Below are positions 30,012 through 42,400 of a DNA stretch of 64,000 nucleotides, piece after piece (position 1 is the stretch's first letter; each line of letters starts with the position of its first letter). This DNA comes from Ephemerocybe angulata. Its lineage: Eukaryota; Basidiomycota; Agaricomycetes; Agaricales; Psathyrellaceae. The notes under the pieces are model-generated. The model was given only the letters and a program-made list of their open reading frames with translations. It had not been told where the DNA came from and searched no databases. The translations under genes and the position numbers were made by a program. The stretch is taken from positions 372,001 to 436,000 of the forward strand of contig JAACJK010000164.1 in NCBI GenBank assembly GCA_013368325.1, written 5' to 3'.

Positions 30012-33000
30012 TTGCGATTCCGCCTTGAGAACTCTCGAAGGAACGAGCGTCTGATACTGGACTCGGGATCCGACATAACTTTGATATCTCATAAGCTGCT
30101 CCAAACACTGTATCCCGCACCGAAAGTGAAGATAGGACAAAAAATCGACCTCGTACAAGTCACCGGACGAACTACGATCAACGGTTACGTCGTGATGAAT
30201 CTTACCTTCGACACTTCTCAGGGGCCCGTCCAGATAGAAGTAGAAGCATACGTAGTGAAAGGAATGAACACGGGATTCATCTTAGGCAATGATTTTTCGG
30301 ATCAATACTCCCTCAGTATTGAACGCAGTGCGGGGACGACTCAAGTTCGATTCGGGGATTCAGGAAGAACGGTCCCGATCACCAACGCCATGACCGATGA
30401 CTTCGAACTCCGAGATGAGGAAGGACAGGTATTCCAAGCACGAGCTCGGGAACCACGAGACTTGGAGCGAATGAAATTGCGGGGTCACAGAAAGGCAAAA
30501 ACACTCAGAAGGAAGGAACGAACGAGAGCGGTGCGAAACGACGTACGGAGCGCGCAAGATATCACTATATCCCCAGAAAGTAGTCGCTACGTGCGCGTAC
30601 ATGCGCATTTCCGAACAGAGGACAAGGATCTCTTCGTTGAACGAAGAGTATTCACTAACAAAAGCGAGGAAGACGTATACGGCACTACCGACTGCTTGAT
30701 CACGCGAACACGACCAATGCTCTGCATCTCCAACTTCTCTAAATTTCCAATTCGAATTCTTAAGGGACAGCTTCTGGGTACTAGCGAACGACCAGAGTCA
30801 ACGTTAGCACGCGAAAAGGACATGAACCCCGAAGAATTGGAACAGACTCACGCATATGCCCAGTACATCACATCAAGATCAGCCGAGCTTCCTACCTCGG
30901 ATACCACGCCTGGAGACCCGCCGGTGGAAGGAGGGCCTAAAACAGCGGAGGTACCTGACGAGACTGTGGCTAGTGCAACGTGGGAGGACGAACTCGATGT
31001 CTCAGAAAACTTGAGCCCCGAGCAACGTGAACGGCTGATAGAAGTCCTGCGCAAAAACCAAGCCGCATTCGCGTTAGACGGGAAATTGGGCGATTACGAC
31101 GAGCACGTTGAAGTTCCCCTGGAACCAGGAACCAAACCCATCTCCGTACCTCCCTACAATGCCTCACCTGCGAACCGAGAAGTAATTGACAAGCAAATGG
31201 ACTTGTGGCTCGCGCTTAACGTAATTGAGCCATCCAAGAGTCCTTGGGCCGCGCCCGTCTTCATCGTGTATCGGAATAAGAAGCCACGCATGGTTATCGA
31301 CTTACGAAGATTGAACGAGAAGGTCATAGCTGACGAGTTCCCACTCCCCCGCCAAGAGGATATTTTGCAATCTCTGTCTGGAAGCCACTACCTGTCGACC
31401 TTGGATGCCCTAGCCGGATTTACGCAGTTGAGCGTCAAGGAGGAAGACCGGGAGAAGTTAGCATTTCGGACTCACCGTGGCCTATTTCAGTTTCGCCGTA
31501 TGCCCTTTGGTTTTCGGAATGGGCCCGCAGTATTTCAACGCGTGATGCAAAGCGTTCTCTCTCCCTTTCTATGGATATTCGCCCTGGTGTACATTGACGA
31601 CATCGTAATATTCTCGAAGTCGTTTGACGAACATCTCACTCATCTCGACCAAGTTTTGGGCGCCATCGCGGGCGCCAAAATCACACTGTCTCTCCCTAAG
31701 TGCCATTTCGCCTATGAATCGCTTCTGCTACTCGGACAGAAGGTATCACGACTGGGATTGTCCACTCACAAAGAAAAGGTCGACGCGATTCTGGAGCTAG
31801 CCGAGCCGAGGAATGTACACGAACTCCAGGTCTTCTTGGGTATGATGGTATACTTTTCAGCGTACATACCCTTCTACGCATGGATGGTCTATCCTCTTTT
31901 TCAACTCCTCAAATCGAAGACAGAATGGAAATGGGGTGACGAAGAGCGCGAAGCGTACGAATTGTGCAAACAGGCGCTCACCGAGTCTCCAGTTCGCGCC
32001 CATGCCATGCCCAAACGACTGTACCGTGTATACTCAGACGTGTGCGACTACGGGTTAGCCGCGATACTTCAACAAGTTCAACCGATTGTGGTCAAGGATC
32101 TACAGGGAACGAAGCTGTACGAGAGATTGGAAAATGCGCACTCAAAAGGAGAGGTTGTTCCGTTACTAGTCACGAAGTTATCGGCAGACGAGCGAGACAT
32201 GGACGTACCGGACGATGTATGGGGCCCCACCCTCGACGAAAGCATCGTACACGTTGAACGTGTCATCGCGTACTGGTCGCGAGTCCTGCAATCAGCTGAA
32301 AAGAACTACTCACCCACGGAGAGGGAAGCCTTAGCCTTAAAAGAAGGATTGATTAAATTTCAGCCTTTACTTGAAGGAGAGACCATCTATGCGATAACGG
32401 ACCACGCCGCACTCACTTGGAGCAAAACTTTTCAGAATGTCAATCGCCGTTTACTCACCTGGGGGCTAGTGTTCTCTGCATTTCCCAACATGCGGATAGT
32501 ACACCGACCCGGACGAGTTCATTCTAACGTCGATCCTATATCCCGACTCGCCCGGAATCCCCCACACCAGCAGAACCCAGGTCCCATCAACGCCGATTCC
32601 CTTAAGCTACGAGAACCCCGCGCGCTCCAATCCTTCCTCGACAATATTGGTCCCGATTTCGATGGGAAACTACACCGCGTGGTCAGTAACTATGCCTCCG
32701 GAGAAGCCTTCACTAGAGCCACCGGGAATACCCTTGAAATCGAGATAAACGCCGAGGATGCCGGGATCAAGACGGACGTACGATCGACAATCAGCTATCA
32801 TACGTCAAAGTCCTATTCAGTGCTCGTAAGCCTTGATAAGGATGTCGTGGTGGCGTGGCGGCGAGACTACGAGGAGGACCCTTTCTTCAGTAAGGTCCTC
32901 GCAGAACTAAGGAGCGAGAAGGTTCAATCAGCAGTGTTGCGCGGACGTTATAAACTACGCGAGGACGGACTTATCTTCTACAGTGACAACATGGGCAATA

Positions 33001-34448
33001 CGCGCTTATGCGTCCCAAAGGATCAGATCCATGAGGTCCTGAGTGCGATGCATGATGGCGTATCAGAGTTAGCCCATGCGGGATATCACAAGACATACCA
33101 GAGAATAAGTAGCACTCACTACTGGCCAAGGATGTCCCGCGCCATACGACTGTTCGTGCAAACGTGTGATATCTGTCAAAAGATTAAACCTCGCAAGCAC
33201 GGCTCCATGGGACTTCTCCAACCTATCCCTATCCCCACCCAACCTTTTGAAGTCGTTTCAATGGACTTCATCACCGAGCTCCCAAAAACGAAGGCCGGGT
33301 TCGACGCAATCTTGGTGATTATCGACAAACTCACCAAATATGCCCTCGTGGTGCCCACGCACACGACTATTGGAGAGGTTGACACAGCTAAATTGTTCTT
33401 TCATCACGTCGTCGCGAAGTTCGGAATTCCCCTCCAGGTTATCAGTGACAGGGACGTGCGTTGGCGTGGTGCATTCTGGGAGGAGATATGTCGTCTGATG
33501 GGAATGCGACGCGCCCTCACCACATCGTATCACCCGCAAGCGGATGGCCAGACAGAAATTCTCAATCAATTCCTTGAAATCGGAATACGGGCCTACATCG
33601 GTAACTCCGATCTGAGGGACACTTGGGATGAGAATCTAGATCAGATTACGATGGCCTACAATGGGGGCTTACACTCGGCGACTCAGTCAAGCCCCGCGTT
33701 CCTGCTGCGAGGATTCCAACCCAGAACCGGCAGCACCATGCTGCATGAACTACCTAGCATCACACGACCGGAAGACTCCGAGGAAGGAGAAGTAAGGCAT
33801 GAGGCAGCACAAGAAATGGCTGATGCGTTCCGGGTGCTTCGATTAAATGCGCAAGATGCGATCGTTCTTGCCCAGATGACACAAGAAAGGGCGTACAACA
33901 AAGGCAGGGTCGTGAAGGAGTACTCAGAGGGAGATCTCGTCCTCATAAATCGAGAAACACTTCGCCTTAATCGAGCAATCACAGGAAGAGGAGTGAAGTT
34001 ATTACCCAAGTACGAAGGGCCTTTCGAAATAATCTCCAAGATTAGCGCTATCACCTACCGCCTGCGACTGCCCGCTTCCTACCCCATACACTCAGTCATC
34101 AGCATAGCCCATCTCGAACCCTTTCACGCATCGCCTGACGAATTTGGCAGCCGCGCACGCTTACCGAAGCTCCGCGCGGACTTCGGAGAAAACGCGACCA
34201 CCGAGGAGTGGGAGGTCGAGCGTATTCTTGGAGAACGCTGGGTGAAAGGACCGCGTGGACGTCGAGAAAGACAATACGAAGTACGATGGAAGGGGTATGG
34301 CCCCGAGTCGGATAGCTGGGAACCGAGAGCATACCTTCGAAATGCCCCCATGGCTTTACTCGAGTGGGAAACGGCAGAGAAAGCTCCGTTGGTCGACGGT
34401 GTTCGAGGGCGGCGGCTAGTCCTGCAAAATGGGGTATCGACGCAATGA
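30012..34448 (+). CDS. pol: Chromovirus Pol (protease-RT-RNase H-integrase-chromodomain)
   Basis: 1478 codons open from 30012. The first codon is TTG and the frame is open further upstream, so the natural start is probably a Gag-Pol junction now split by the Ngaro insertion. Domains in order are aspartic protease (LILDSGSDITLI, about residue 15), reverse transcriptase with VYIDDIVIFSK (about 526) and RNase H with YSDVCDYGLAAIL (about 675). Integrase has an HHCC zinc site (CDICQKI, about 1055), with SMDFITELP, ISDRDVRW and ADGQTEILNQF for D, D, E. A C-terminal chromodomain follows (EEWEVERILGERW ... VRWKGYGPESDSWEP, about 1398). The chromodomain places it among fungal chromoviruses that target heterochromatin. 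No internal stop is present. Confidence 0.95.
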   Translation: MRFRLENSRRNERLILDSGSDITLISHKLLQTLYPAPKVKIGQKIDLVQVTGRTTINGYVVMNLTFDTSQGPVQIEVEAYVVKGMNTGFILGNDFSDQYSLSIERSAGTTQVRFGDSGRTVPITNAMTDDFELRDEEGQVFQARAREPRDLERMKLRGHRKAKTLRRKERTRAVRNDVRSAQDITISPESSRYVRVHAHFRTEDKDLFVERRVFTNKSEEDVYGTTDCLITRTRPMLCISNFSKFPIRILKGQLLGTSERPESTLAREKDMNPEELEQTHAYAQYITSRSAELPTSDTTPGDPPVEGGPKTAEVPDETVASATWEDELDVSENLSPEQRERLIEVLRKNQAAFALDGKLGDYDEHVEVPLEPGTKPISVPPYNASPANREVIDKQMDLWLALNVIEPSKSPWAAPVFIVYRNKKPRMVIDLRRLNEKVIADEFPLPRQEDILQSLSGSHYLSTLDALAGFTQLSVKEEDREKLAFRTHRGLFQFRRMPFGFRNGPAVFQRVMQSVLSPFLWIFALVYIDDIVIFSKSFDEHLTHLDQVLGAIAGAKITLSLPKCHFAYESLLLLGQKVSRLGLSTHKEKVDAILELAEPRNVHELQVFLGMMVYFSAYIPFYAWMVYPLFQLLKSKTEWKWGDEEREAYELCKQALTESPVRAHAMPKRLYRVYSDVCDYGLAAILQQVQPIVVKDLQGTKLYERLENAHSKGEVVPLLVTKLSADERDMDVPDDVWGPTLDESIVHVERVIAYWSRVLQSAEKNYSPTEREALALKEGLIKFQPLLEGETIYAITDHAALTWSKTFQNVNRRLLTWGLVFSAFPNMRIVHRPGRVHSNVDPISRLARNPPHQQNPGPINADSLKLREPRALQSFLDNIGPDFDGKLHRVVSNYASGEAFTRATGNTLEIEINAEDAGIKTDVRSTISYHTSKSYSVLVSLDKDVVVAWRRDYEEDPFFSKVLAELRSEKVQSAVLRGRYKLREDGLIFYSDNMGNTRLCVPKDQIHEVLSAMHDGVSELAHAGYHKTYQRISSTHYWPRMSRAIRLFVQTCDICQKIKPRKHGSMGLLQPIPIPTQPFEVVSMDFITELPKTKAGFDAILVIIDKLTKYALVVPTHTTIGEVDTAKLFFHHVVAKFGIPLQVISDRDVRWRGAFWEEICRLMGMRRALTTSYHPQADGQTEILNQFLEIGIRAYIGNSDLRDTWDENLDQITMAYNGGLHSATQSSPAFLLRGFQPRTGSTMLHELPSITRPEDSEEGEVRHEAAQEMADAFRVLRLNAQDAIVLAQMTQERAYNKGRVVKEYSEGDLVLINRETLRLNRAITGRGVKLLPKYEGPFEIISKISAITYRLRLPASYPIHSVISIAHLEPFHASPDEFGSRARLPKLRADFGENATTEEWEVERILGERWVKGPRGRRERQYEVRWKGYGPESDSWEPRAYLRNAPMALLEWETAEKAPLVDGVRGRRLVLQNGVSTQ

Positions 34449-34560
34449 TTGACTGTGCTATATAGTCAACAAGGAGGATTCCCTACCTGGGTGCCCACCA
34501 TCATACCGCGCTTTCGCCCCTCTACTTAGCCTCTCTTCAAACTACGCCCCTCTCTTGAAC

Positions 34561-35250
34561 ATGCCCTACTACACCCACAGCCGCCATGGCTCGCGCGACC
34601 TTGCGCTCGCACCCGCGCCTGTCCCAGCCCCATTCACCCTCCATCTGACCCCAATCTCGGTCAACCAACAACCTGCCGCACTCGCCGCTGACCCCGGATT
34701 GCAGCCAATCAGCTCCATCTCACCTCTCATCTACACCCTCAAGCATAACGACTACTACTACATCAAGGACCAGGAGGGCCAGCCGGTCTACTCCCTGAAC
34801 CATAACCTCGTCAACGCACTCGAATGGAGTTGCCAGGGTCTCGTCGCGAGCACCATCGAGGCCGTCGCCGGACCTTCGGGGACTGCCTACATGACTAACT
34901 TACCCGACAACGTGTTCGCCGAGCTTGGCATGGCACGACCCGCACTCATGAACCCGGCCAATCGCTTCGCTTTCAACCCTCTCCACGGCTACGGCGCGCG
35001 CGACGCACTTACCGAACTTTTCTCGCGCCAGCAACGATGGGGGTTGGAGATGGCGCAGTGGATGTTGGATGCGCGGGAGGTTGCACGGGCCAAGGGCCCT
35101 GGAGGTTGTTCTTGGCAGTGGGATCGCGTTCAGATGCCTCCTCCCCCACCTGCCCCGACCGTGGAGCCTGCTACGCAAAGCGAGATCATCGAGATCTCTT
35201 CCGACTCCGACGGTTCTGACAACAGCAGCGACGAAGGTGATTGGGAGTAG
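34561..35250 (+). CDS. Extra ORF in the env position of the chromovirus
   Basis: 229 aa from the ATG at 34561, 112 bp after pol and just upstream of the 3' LTR, on the sense strand. No signal peptide or membrane segment, so it is not an envelope. Proline/alanine-rich start, then a compact-looking middle (FRFN-like FAFNPLHGYGARDALTELF, LEMAQWMLDA). The acidic C-terminus has EIIEISSDSDGSD, a good match to a SUMO-interacting motif (hydrophobic I-I-x-I followed by acidic and Ser residues). Function unknown. It is intact and presumably part of the element. Confidence 0.6.
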   Translation: MPYYTHSRHGSRDLALAPAPVPAPFTLHLTPISVNQQPAALAADPGLQPISSISPLIYTLKHNDYYYIKDQEGQPVYSLNHNLVNALEWSCQGLVASTIEAVAGPSGTAYMTNLPDNVFAELGMARPALMNPANRFAFNPLHGYGARDALTELFSRQQRWGLEMAQWMLDAREVARAKGPGGCSWQWDRVQMPPPPPAPTVEPATQSEIIEISSDSDGSDNSSDEGDWE

Positions 35251-35300
35251 GATGGGATAGTTGGAAGGGTGCGTTGAGGACTCGAAGGCTGGGGGGGGTG

Positions 35301-35969
35301 TGTATCGTGATACGTTCATCTTTTCTCTTTTTCTTTTTCTTTTCTTTTCTATCTTTTTACTTTCATTATCTTCGACACGCGACGCAACTCGCGTAACTAA
35401 AACATCTATATTCTTCAAGCCTTCTCGCCCTCAACAGGTGAGAACGAGCGCGAGCGTCCTACAGACGCTCGGCGCGTGAGGCGCGCGTGCCACACACGTG
35501 CGCGTTGCGCGTGCGCGAAGTCGGGCACAACCCCGACTTCACCGAGGATTGATCGCGCATCACCGCGACCTCGTGTCCGCTCAAGCGCGTCCTCAACGAC
35601 GCGCGAACATAGTAGAACATTACAGAATCTTCTTTTTCTTTCTATTTCATTCTATTCCATTCGCGATCTTTCCCTTGCATTCTAGTAGATATATCTTCTA
35701 GTTATATAAAAGGAGCCTTGTAAAGATCGAGAATTCATCTACTTTTGCCCATCAAAAACCTACGCCTCGAGTTTCCTCGGCTGTTTTTAGCGCTAGAGCC
35801 TTCGCTCGCGCCCTAAGCTAGATCTCGTTCGAAAATACACTATATTTTCGAACCTCTAAGTCCAAAGTACTACTACTGTGGACCATCGGATATCTAGGAA
35901 TCAACTAAGGACTCTGGTATACTCATTGGAGTATACCAACGAATCGCCGACTCACGCCGGACCGATTCA
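35301..35969 (+). repeat. 3' LTR of the chromovirus
   Basis: 669 bp, nearly identical to 20023-20692. The differences seen include one T-tract length change and a few substitutions. Confidence 0.95.
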
Positions 35970-36033
35970 TATATGCAGGGATCGAGACCATACAGAAAAT
36001 TTAAAGTCATAAAGGTATGTACGTTGGGGCACT

Positions 36034-39000
36034 TTATTCAGGGATGTATCTTTTAACAGGGACTCGTTGACATTTCTGAGACGTAGTTCCCCATTTCTGC
36101 AGATCGTCGTTGAGTTCTTTCCTTCGGCTGGGAGTGGTCAAGGGCATATCCTCCACGGTAAGATTCTTCTTCTTAGACTTCTCCTTGCCCTTTTCCTTCG
36201 AAGTAGACAAAGGTACATCCTCTTCGGGCACACCCTTCTTCTTAGACTTCCCCTTGCCCTTTTTCTCCGTTTTGGGCTTTACGGGGAGCCTATCAGCTAC
36301 GTCTGACTCAGGTCCAGAGGCTGAGGTGGTAGCTTCCGGCATATGTTTAGCGTCCGCTGGAGTGACTTGGACGTGTACTGCCGGTGGTAGAATCTCTGCC
36401 GGAGGAGTCGGGTGTGGGTGGGATTCAGTTGTCACATTATCCAGGACCTGCTTTGGGGTGACCTGGGCAGGGTTCATGGCAAATTGAAGTGCCATATTCC
36501 TGACATCCTCGGGAAGTGAGTTCCACTTTAAGAGAGTGTCTGCAGTTGCTACCGGTTGGCTAGATGGAGTGATTGGGCTTGGAGGCAATGCACTGAAGGG
36601 GAGGAAGGTAGTACCGTCTCCGTTTCCCGCCGGAATGGTTGACCCCGACGGGAGGAGTCCGACCGTCGGGTGGGACGACTCCGACGGACCCTCAAAGACC
36701 GACGGGTCCGTTCTGTCCGACTCATTTGTTGACACCGCCGGCTTTCGTTCCTGCGGGAGGAGTGACCCCGCCGGGACGAGTCGAACGGTCGGATGGGACG
36801 ACTCCGACGGATCTTGAAAGACCGGCGGGTCTGTTAGGTCCGCCGGACTTGCTGTTACCGCCGGGTTCAGTCCGTCCGACGGGGTATGACTTTCCTGAGG
36901 GAGGAGTGCCGAAGGATTGGGGACTTTCTTCCTTGGCTTCGGCCTGCTGCTCACACCCTCTTCTCCTAACAAATCTTCTGTTGGCACGCCAAGTTTTTCA
37001 GCATCTTCCACAAGGACTGCACTCCTAGTGGAAATCCTCTCTGCTCTCCTGTTTCCTGCAGGAGCCTTGACCTTTGTTGCTACCTGTGCCTTCCCCTCCT
37101 TCTTTCCTGCTGGAGCCCCGGTCTTGGTTGCTACCTGTGCCTTCTCCTCCTTCTTGCCTGCAGGGGCCCCGGTCTTGGTTGCTACCTGTGCCTTCTCCTC
37201 CTTCTTGCCTGCAGGGGCCCCGACCTTGGTTGCTACCTGTGCCTTCTCCTCCTTCTTGCCTGCAGGGGCCCCGACCTTGGTTGCTACCTGCGCCTTCCCC
37301 TCCTTCTTTCCTGCAGGAGCCTCAACCTTGGTTGCCACCTGTCCCTTTCCCATCTTCTTTTTTCCATTTTTCACCCTTGACTTCCTTTCCTTTCCATCCT
37401 GCTTCACACTGCTATCTTCATTTAGTTCACGGTCAGGCTCCTCCTCCTCCTGCAGCTTCCTTGGTTCCCGGACAACAGGACTGCCTTTAGAATTGGGGTA
37501 ATGGTGAAACTCGAAGACCATAGCTTCACCGTCAACTTGCCTCCGATACCAGTAATAGAGGAGCTTCTCTTGCTGTCCAACATTGATTTTGGTAGGATCC
37601 ACAAAGTAAGGGGAAAGATCGTCTGGAAGATATTCCTCATTGACATAGTCTCTGATTGATGACTGCAGAATTCGCCATGGGGGTGAGAGGCATCGGGATC
37701 ACGTCCTGATGCCAAAGCTTTGAGGGGAGGTAAGATTAATGCATTCCTAAGGAGAGCAATGAACGCACCCAAATGAAGTGTAACAAAAGTACGAATGAGG
37801 TGTGGATAATATTCCCATCGAGGGAGACCCTTTGGTAAGACGGATGGTTTGGAAGGATGGGTTCCATGTAGCTATTGAGGGGGAGACTTAGGAGAGGCTT
37901 TCCACGTCCCCTTAGTTTTGGGGTAGGGAGGCCAGCTAAGTTATCTTCAAATTCCCCTTGAATGAAGGTGGACCAATTCCGAAATATGCCTGAATCCCTG
38001 ATGGCACTCCTGTACTCCCGAACAAAACGTCTTTTCCCCAACTCCGCCCCACAGTCTACAAAGGCTGAGCAGGCACTAGGAAGTGAGAAATGTGCCAAAG
38101 TACATTTCGGAATGGAGGGGACTTACACGAATATGGTTCCTTCCCCGGGCCTTCAAATCCCACCAATACAGCCATCCGGACTCCCATGGACTTGTACATG
38201 TTATGAATGAACTGACGGACAACTGGGAGAGCTCGGTCAAATGCAAGCCTAGGACATTCTCTATAAATCCATGCTCTTCAAAGGATAGTTTAATTGACGT
38301 ACTGCCTTTGAACTTCTGGGGGGGGTCCTTCCTTGTTCCAATTGGCGGCCGTATCCTGCATCTCCTTAACCTCCTCCTCGGTTAAGAGAGAAAGTTCGTA
38401 GCTCAATGCTTTCTGGAACATGTGAAATGGTGTAACCCGAACGACTGGCATGGCAGCTTTTCCCTTCTTTGTATTCCTTCTCCTTCCCTTCACATCCTTG
38501 CCTTTACTTCCATTCCGCCTCCCATCCTTCGGATTCTTCCCGTCGGGCTTTCTTCCTTTCCTGTCCAAGTCCGAGGAGTCCGACTCCGACTCCGACTCCG
38601 AGTGTGCCTCCGAGTCCGACTCTGACTCCGAATCGGAGTCCGAGTCCGAGTCCGAGTCCGAGTCCGAGTCCGAGTCCGATTCCGCCAAGTCAAGGGAGCC
38701 ATCATCAATGTCCTCCATGCTAATCTGGCACTTTGTATGGGCCTCAAATAGCATCTTCTGTCTGACTTTCACCCTCTCCGGATACATCTTGTAGAATACC
38801 TGCCTCACTGACCACTTCTTCTCCCAGAGTTCTGCACCCAACCTTTTCCGGCAACGAATACGAAACTACAGGACCACATTCTGTGGAGAACGGTCACTGA
38901 CTTTTATGTTTATAGAGGAATCTCCCAACTCACGTTGATTAAACCAGTTCTATCCCCAGTCCGAATTTTTCCCCCCTCCCTCTCCACTTTTTCTCGGATG

Positions 39001-39260
39001 CCATCCAAGAAGTGAAGGGCAACATTGATTGCAAACTCCCGCCGCTGGTGCTTGGGCAGCTCCTTGTAGTCGTCCTTCCTATCATCCATGTATTCTAGCT
39101 GAAGGGTGGTGAATTTCGAGTCAAGGGCCTCAGCAGGTCCCTTCGGCTGGTCCTCGGAATCCGATAGCCCGTCATCTTCGTTTTCTTCTCCTTTAATCTG
39201 GCCACCGGCGAGGTCTGGAGTATTAGAGTTTCTTTCCTTGACTTTGGCAGGGAGAGACAT
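36034..39260 (-). CDS. Large spliced cargo protein with S/D/E run and 17-aa repeats
   Basis: The 5' exons are clear: 39260-38934, 38865-38303, 38248-38129, then an exon from 38075. They encode a helical N-terminus (KDDYKELPKHQRREFAINVA) and RLGAELWEKKWSVRQVFYKM. An uninterrupted Ser/Asp/Glu run follows (38,575-38,690), and then VVRVTPFHMFQKALSYELSLL. The 3' part (about 37,670-36,034) encodes DPTKINVGQQEKLLYYWYRR, six copies of a 17-residue repeat (KAQVATKVGAPAG type) and Lys-rich tails. Exons between about 37,900 and 37,650 could not be joined cleanly. One base fewer in the CCCCC run at about 37,679 would restore frame. No known domain. It shares a 187-bp divergent promoter with the transposase gene, so the two may be co-expressed. 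Confidence 0.6.
37070..37330 (-). repeat. 51-bp coding minisatellite (17-aa repeat)
   Basis: About five to six units, each encoding GKKE-E/G-KAQVATK followed by V/T-GAPA. Units are near-identical at the DNA level. Confidence 0.85.
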
Positions 39261-39447
39261 TGCGTCAAGTAAGTGAAGAGGAACAAACAAGATAATGACC
39301 CCAATATCAGACCAATATCAGAAAGGGTCCCAGCCGGATCTTTGGAGCATATGATAAATCTGGGACGTTGTCTATTTCAGGCTGATCAATCGATAACCAC
39401 CACTGTTCCCGCAAGAAGCCTCTCCTGTCTTCCTCCACCTAACCACC

Positions 39448-42400
39448 ATGGTCAAGCATAAGATCGGTAAACGCAAGGTCACCGAACTCGATATCTCTGT
39501 CAAGACCACAAAACGGGGAAGACAAGTTTCCTCCGTTGCGGTTCCTGCCGAGAAATCCCTCTACCGACCATCGAAACGGAGGAAGATCATCCCGGTTATC
39601 CCTGCAGACAACAAAGCACAGCGGGGGTCCAGCAGCTCTTCCTTACCAGAGCCCCTCTACTACGAATCCATCTTTGAAACCATTGATGGGAAGACGTCCC
39701 AGGGAAAGGTCAGCCATATTGAGGCTTAAGAAGCAGGAAATGATCTGATTATCTTCCTTCCAGACAACCCATGACTATCTCAAGGCATGGCTTGATCAAG
39801 GGAAGTGTGGGGCATATCTGGACAGGCTTCTCATCACCGAAGCAATGCCCAAACCCACATGTGTGCGGTGCTTGAAAGGAGTAGCAACTTGGAGATGCCT
39901 GGATTGCGGTAGCCAGCCTCAGTACTGCGGAGTGTGCTGCCGGATTTCCCATCGGCGGACGCCATTTCACCGGGTTGAATACTGGAACGGAAGGTACTTC
40001 CAGCCTGCCTGGCTCTGGCAGGCGGGGACCATGATATGCCTTGGGCACCAAGGGCACATGTGTCCCGAGTACCAGAAAAAGATGTCTGATCTGGAGAAAC
40101 GTTCACTGAAGGTAAATGGCTGCCTCGACTCCCCTCCCCTGGAGGAGGATGATACCACATTTGGGGCAAAACCAGCAATCACTCAGCTCGGATCCGGGCG
40201 CTTTGTTCTCTTCGTGCACCTCAATGGTTTCCATTACCTACCCGTCTACCCCTGCCTCTGTGGTGAAAAGGTCCGGCTACCTGAAGATGAACAATTTTTG
40301 GAAGCTGGCTATTTCCCTTCTACTTGGACAACAATTGAGACAGTGTTCACTCTGGAACTGCTCAAGGATTACCATTTAACCAAGACCGAAACAAAGATGT
40401 CAACGGAAAACTACTGTGATATTCTGAAGCGCAAGACCAATTTCGCCTTTCCTTCCAAAATTGTAAGTTCTTCTTTACATCCTTGTATTCTAAGCTGACA
40501 ATAGTTGGGTTGTAGGACAGAGCTCGAGAGCTTTCACGGGTCTGGCAAATGTACAACTATATGATTCTTCTCAAGAGGCATGGATTTGGTCATGAAGGGA
40601 GGGGAAGGAAACCTGAAAAGGGGGAGCTGGCTTTATACTGTGCAATATGCCCCCAGCCCGGAATAAACCTACCTTCAAATTGGGAAAGCCTAACAGAGCT
40701 GTGAGTTTGCCAATCTTCACCCATACTTTGATGATTAAGGGAGTCATAGATGGCTTTATAAACGATATATAGTGATAGACGGCAACTTCAAGCTTCATCA
40801 TCTCATAATCCGTGGTCAGGATCGGGGCATCTCCTTGATAGCTGGGGCTGCTTATATGATCGAGAAGGCCTACCAAGACAAAGTCCTCAAAAACGCCCCA
40901 GAAAGCAAGCAGGTAAGTTTCTGGCATGATAGCTAAACCAGTGCTAATAGGATCTCTGTTTTATAATGCTACTCATGAACTAATGAACTATTCCCTGTGT
41001 CATCGGAATCGGCGACACCGTCGGATCGACACCGTCGGATCGACACCGTCGGATCGACACCGTCGGATCGACACCGTCGGATCGACACCGTCGGATCGAC
41101 ACCGTCGGATCGACACCGTCGGATCGACACCGTCGGATCGACACCGTCGGATCGACACCGTCGGATCGACACCGTCGGATCGACACCGTCGGATCGACAC
41201 CGTCGGATCGACACCGTCGGATCGACACCGTCGGATCGACACCGTCGGATCGACACCGTCGGATCGACACCGTCGGATCGACACCGTCGGACGGGACAGA
41301 CGTAACTATGTCTATCCGTCGGATCGTTACCGTCGGACGGTATGGTCGGAACTACCTCCATCCGCTGATGCGCCTTCAGCGCGTCTACCCACTAAAAATC
41401 ACGATTTACCTTAATAAATACGCGATTCCCACTGCATATCATCTATCAAAAGACCTGCACCAACATAAAGGGGAACGAGAGTCAGAGCCGAGCCCAGAGC
41501 TGCTGACTTAGCCTCTCTGACCTACGCGCGGGACTACGAGAAGTGGTGAGTAGCCTCAAGCGGGTAAGACCTACCTTCGCGAGACACTTGCTACTTTAAA
41601 GAGACACGCGCGGGACAACTATGGGATCGACTTGGCAAGTAACGGACATAGGCAGAGTAGTGCGTATCAATGGGAAGCCCCCTACCCATCCCTTCGTATC
41701 TCGCGAGAACACTCTCGCCACACCCAGAGTCGAGAGATCACCGTGGCATCAGTAATCGAGAGGGATTGCACCCGAGCCCCTGATAAGCGCCGGAGTATAG
41801 CTCCCGCGCGACTTGATCTTCACGAGAGGTGGCACGTCGAGAGGTCGATCACACCTCGAGATGTTCGCAATCAGACCACCTCTCGGGAAAGTTCTGGGAT
41901 CGCCGTCGGCTGAGGGGAGAACTCGGTACAGGCACCCGCGTGTAACACAGGGGAAGCGGAACCGGCACAACTTAAGCGCCCCATGATTCCCTTGCCCGGA
42001 TATCGGATGGATCATCCGCGGCTCCACTCTATCAGAGGGGAACCACAATCAGAGATAAGAATAGGTCGTCCCACACGAGACGGGTGGCGCGGCGTGTACG
42101 AAGAAGTCGGTTGGTGGCAACGGCACAGTCTTGGGTATTCACCCGGGCGCTAATTGGCCTTGAGCTCAACCTCGAGAGGTCTTCTCTCCTATCTCTATGT
42201 TTCACTTGGACTGTTCTGGAATGTATCGCGATCGCATGTGTTTCTCATCTGTTTGTCTTTGAGCTTGTTTGTAAATATTCGGCATGTACTTAAAGGCTCG
42301 CGAGTAGTTTAGAGAAAATCAGTTACCCCCCAGTTTTCATCTTTCAAGTCTCTAAGTCAAAGTCCAAGTCTAGCCGTCGCGCTATCTGTCTGTCTGTCTG

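Larger units (their letters stand above)
20018..35974 (+). mobile_element. Ty3/gypsy chromovirus (15.9 kb including nested Ngaro), TSD TATAT
   Basis: Two direct LTRs (20023-20692 and 35301-35969) both start TGTATCGTGATACG and end in GATTCA. The 5-bp direct repeat TATAT lies at 20018-20022 and 35970-35974. Internal order is primer-binding site, gag, pol (protease, reverse transcriptase, RNase H, integrase, chromodomain) and an extra ORF. The two LTRs differ at only a few positions, so the insertion is young. It sits between the 3' ends of two convergent cargo genes and damages neither. An Ngaro element of about 6 kb lies between gag and pol. Confidence 0.95.

Noticed and set aside
41013..41290. 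Regular short repeats resembling a CRISPR array
   Set aside because: The 14-bp units are head-to-tail with no unique spacers and lie in a eukaryotic intron.
40926..41414. Open frames on both strands (RRIDTVGSTPSD-type proteins)
   Set aside because: They are translations of the 14-bp satellite, open in several frames by composition only.
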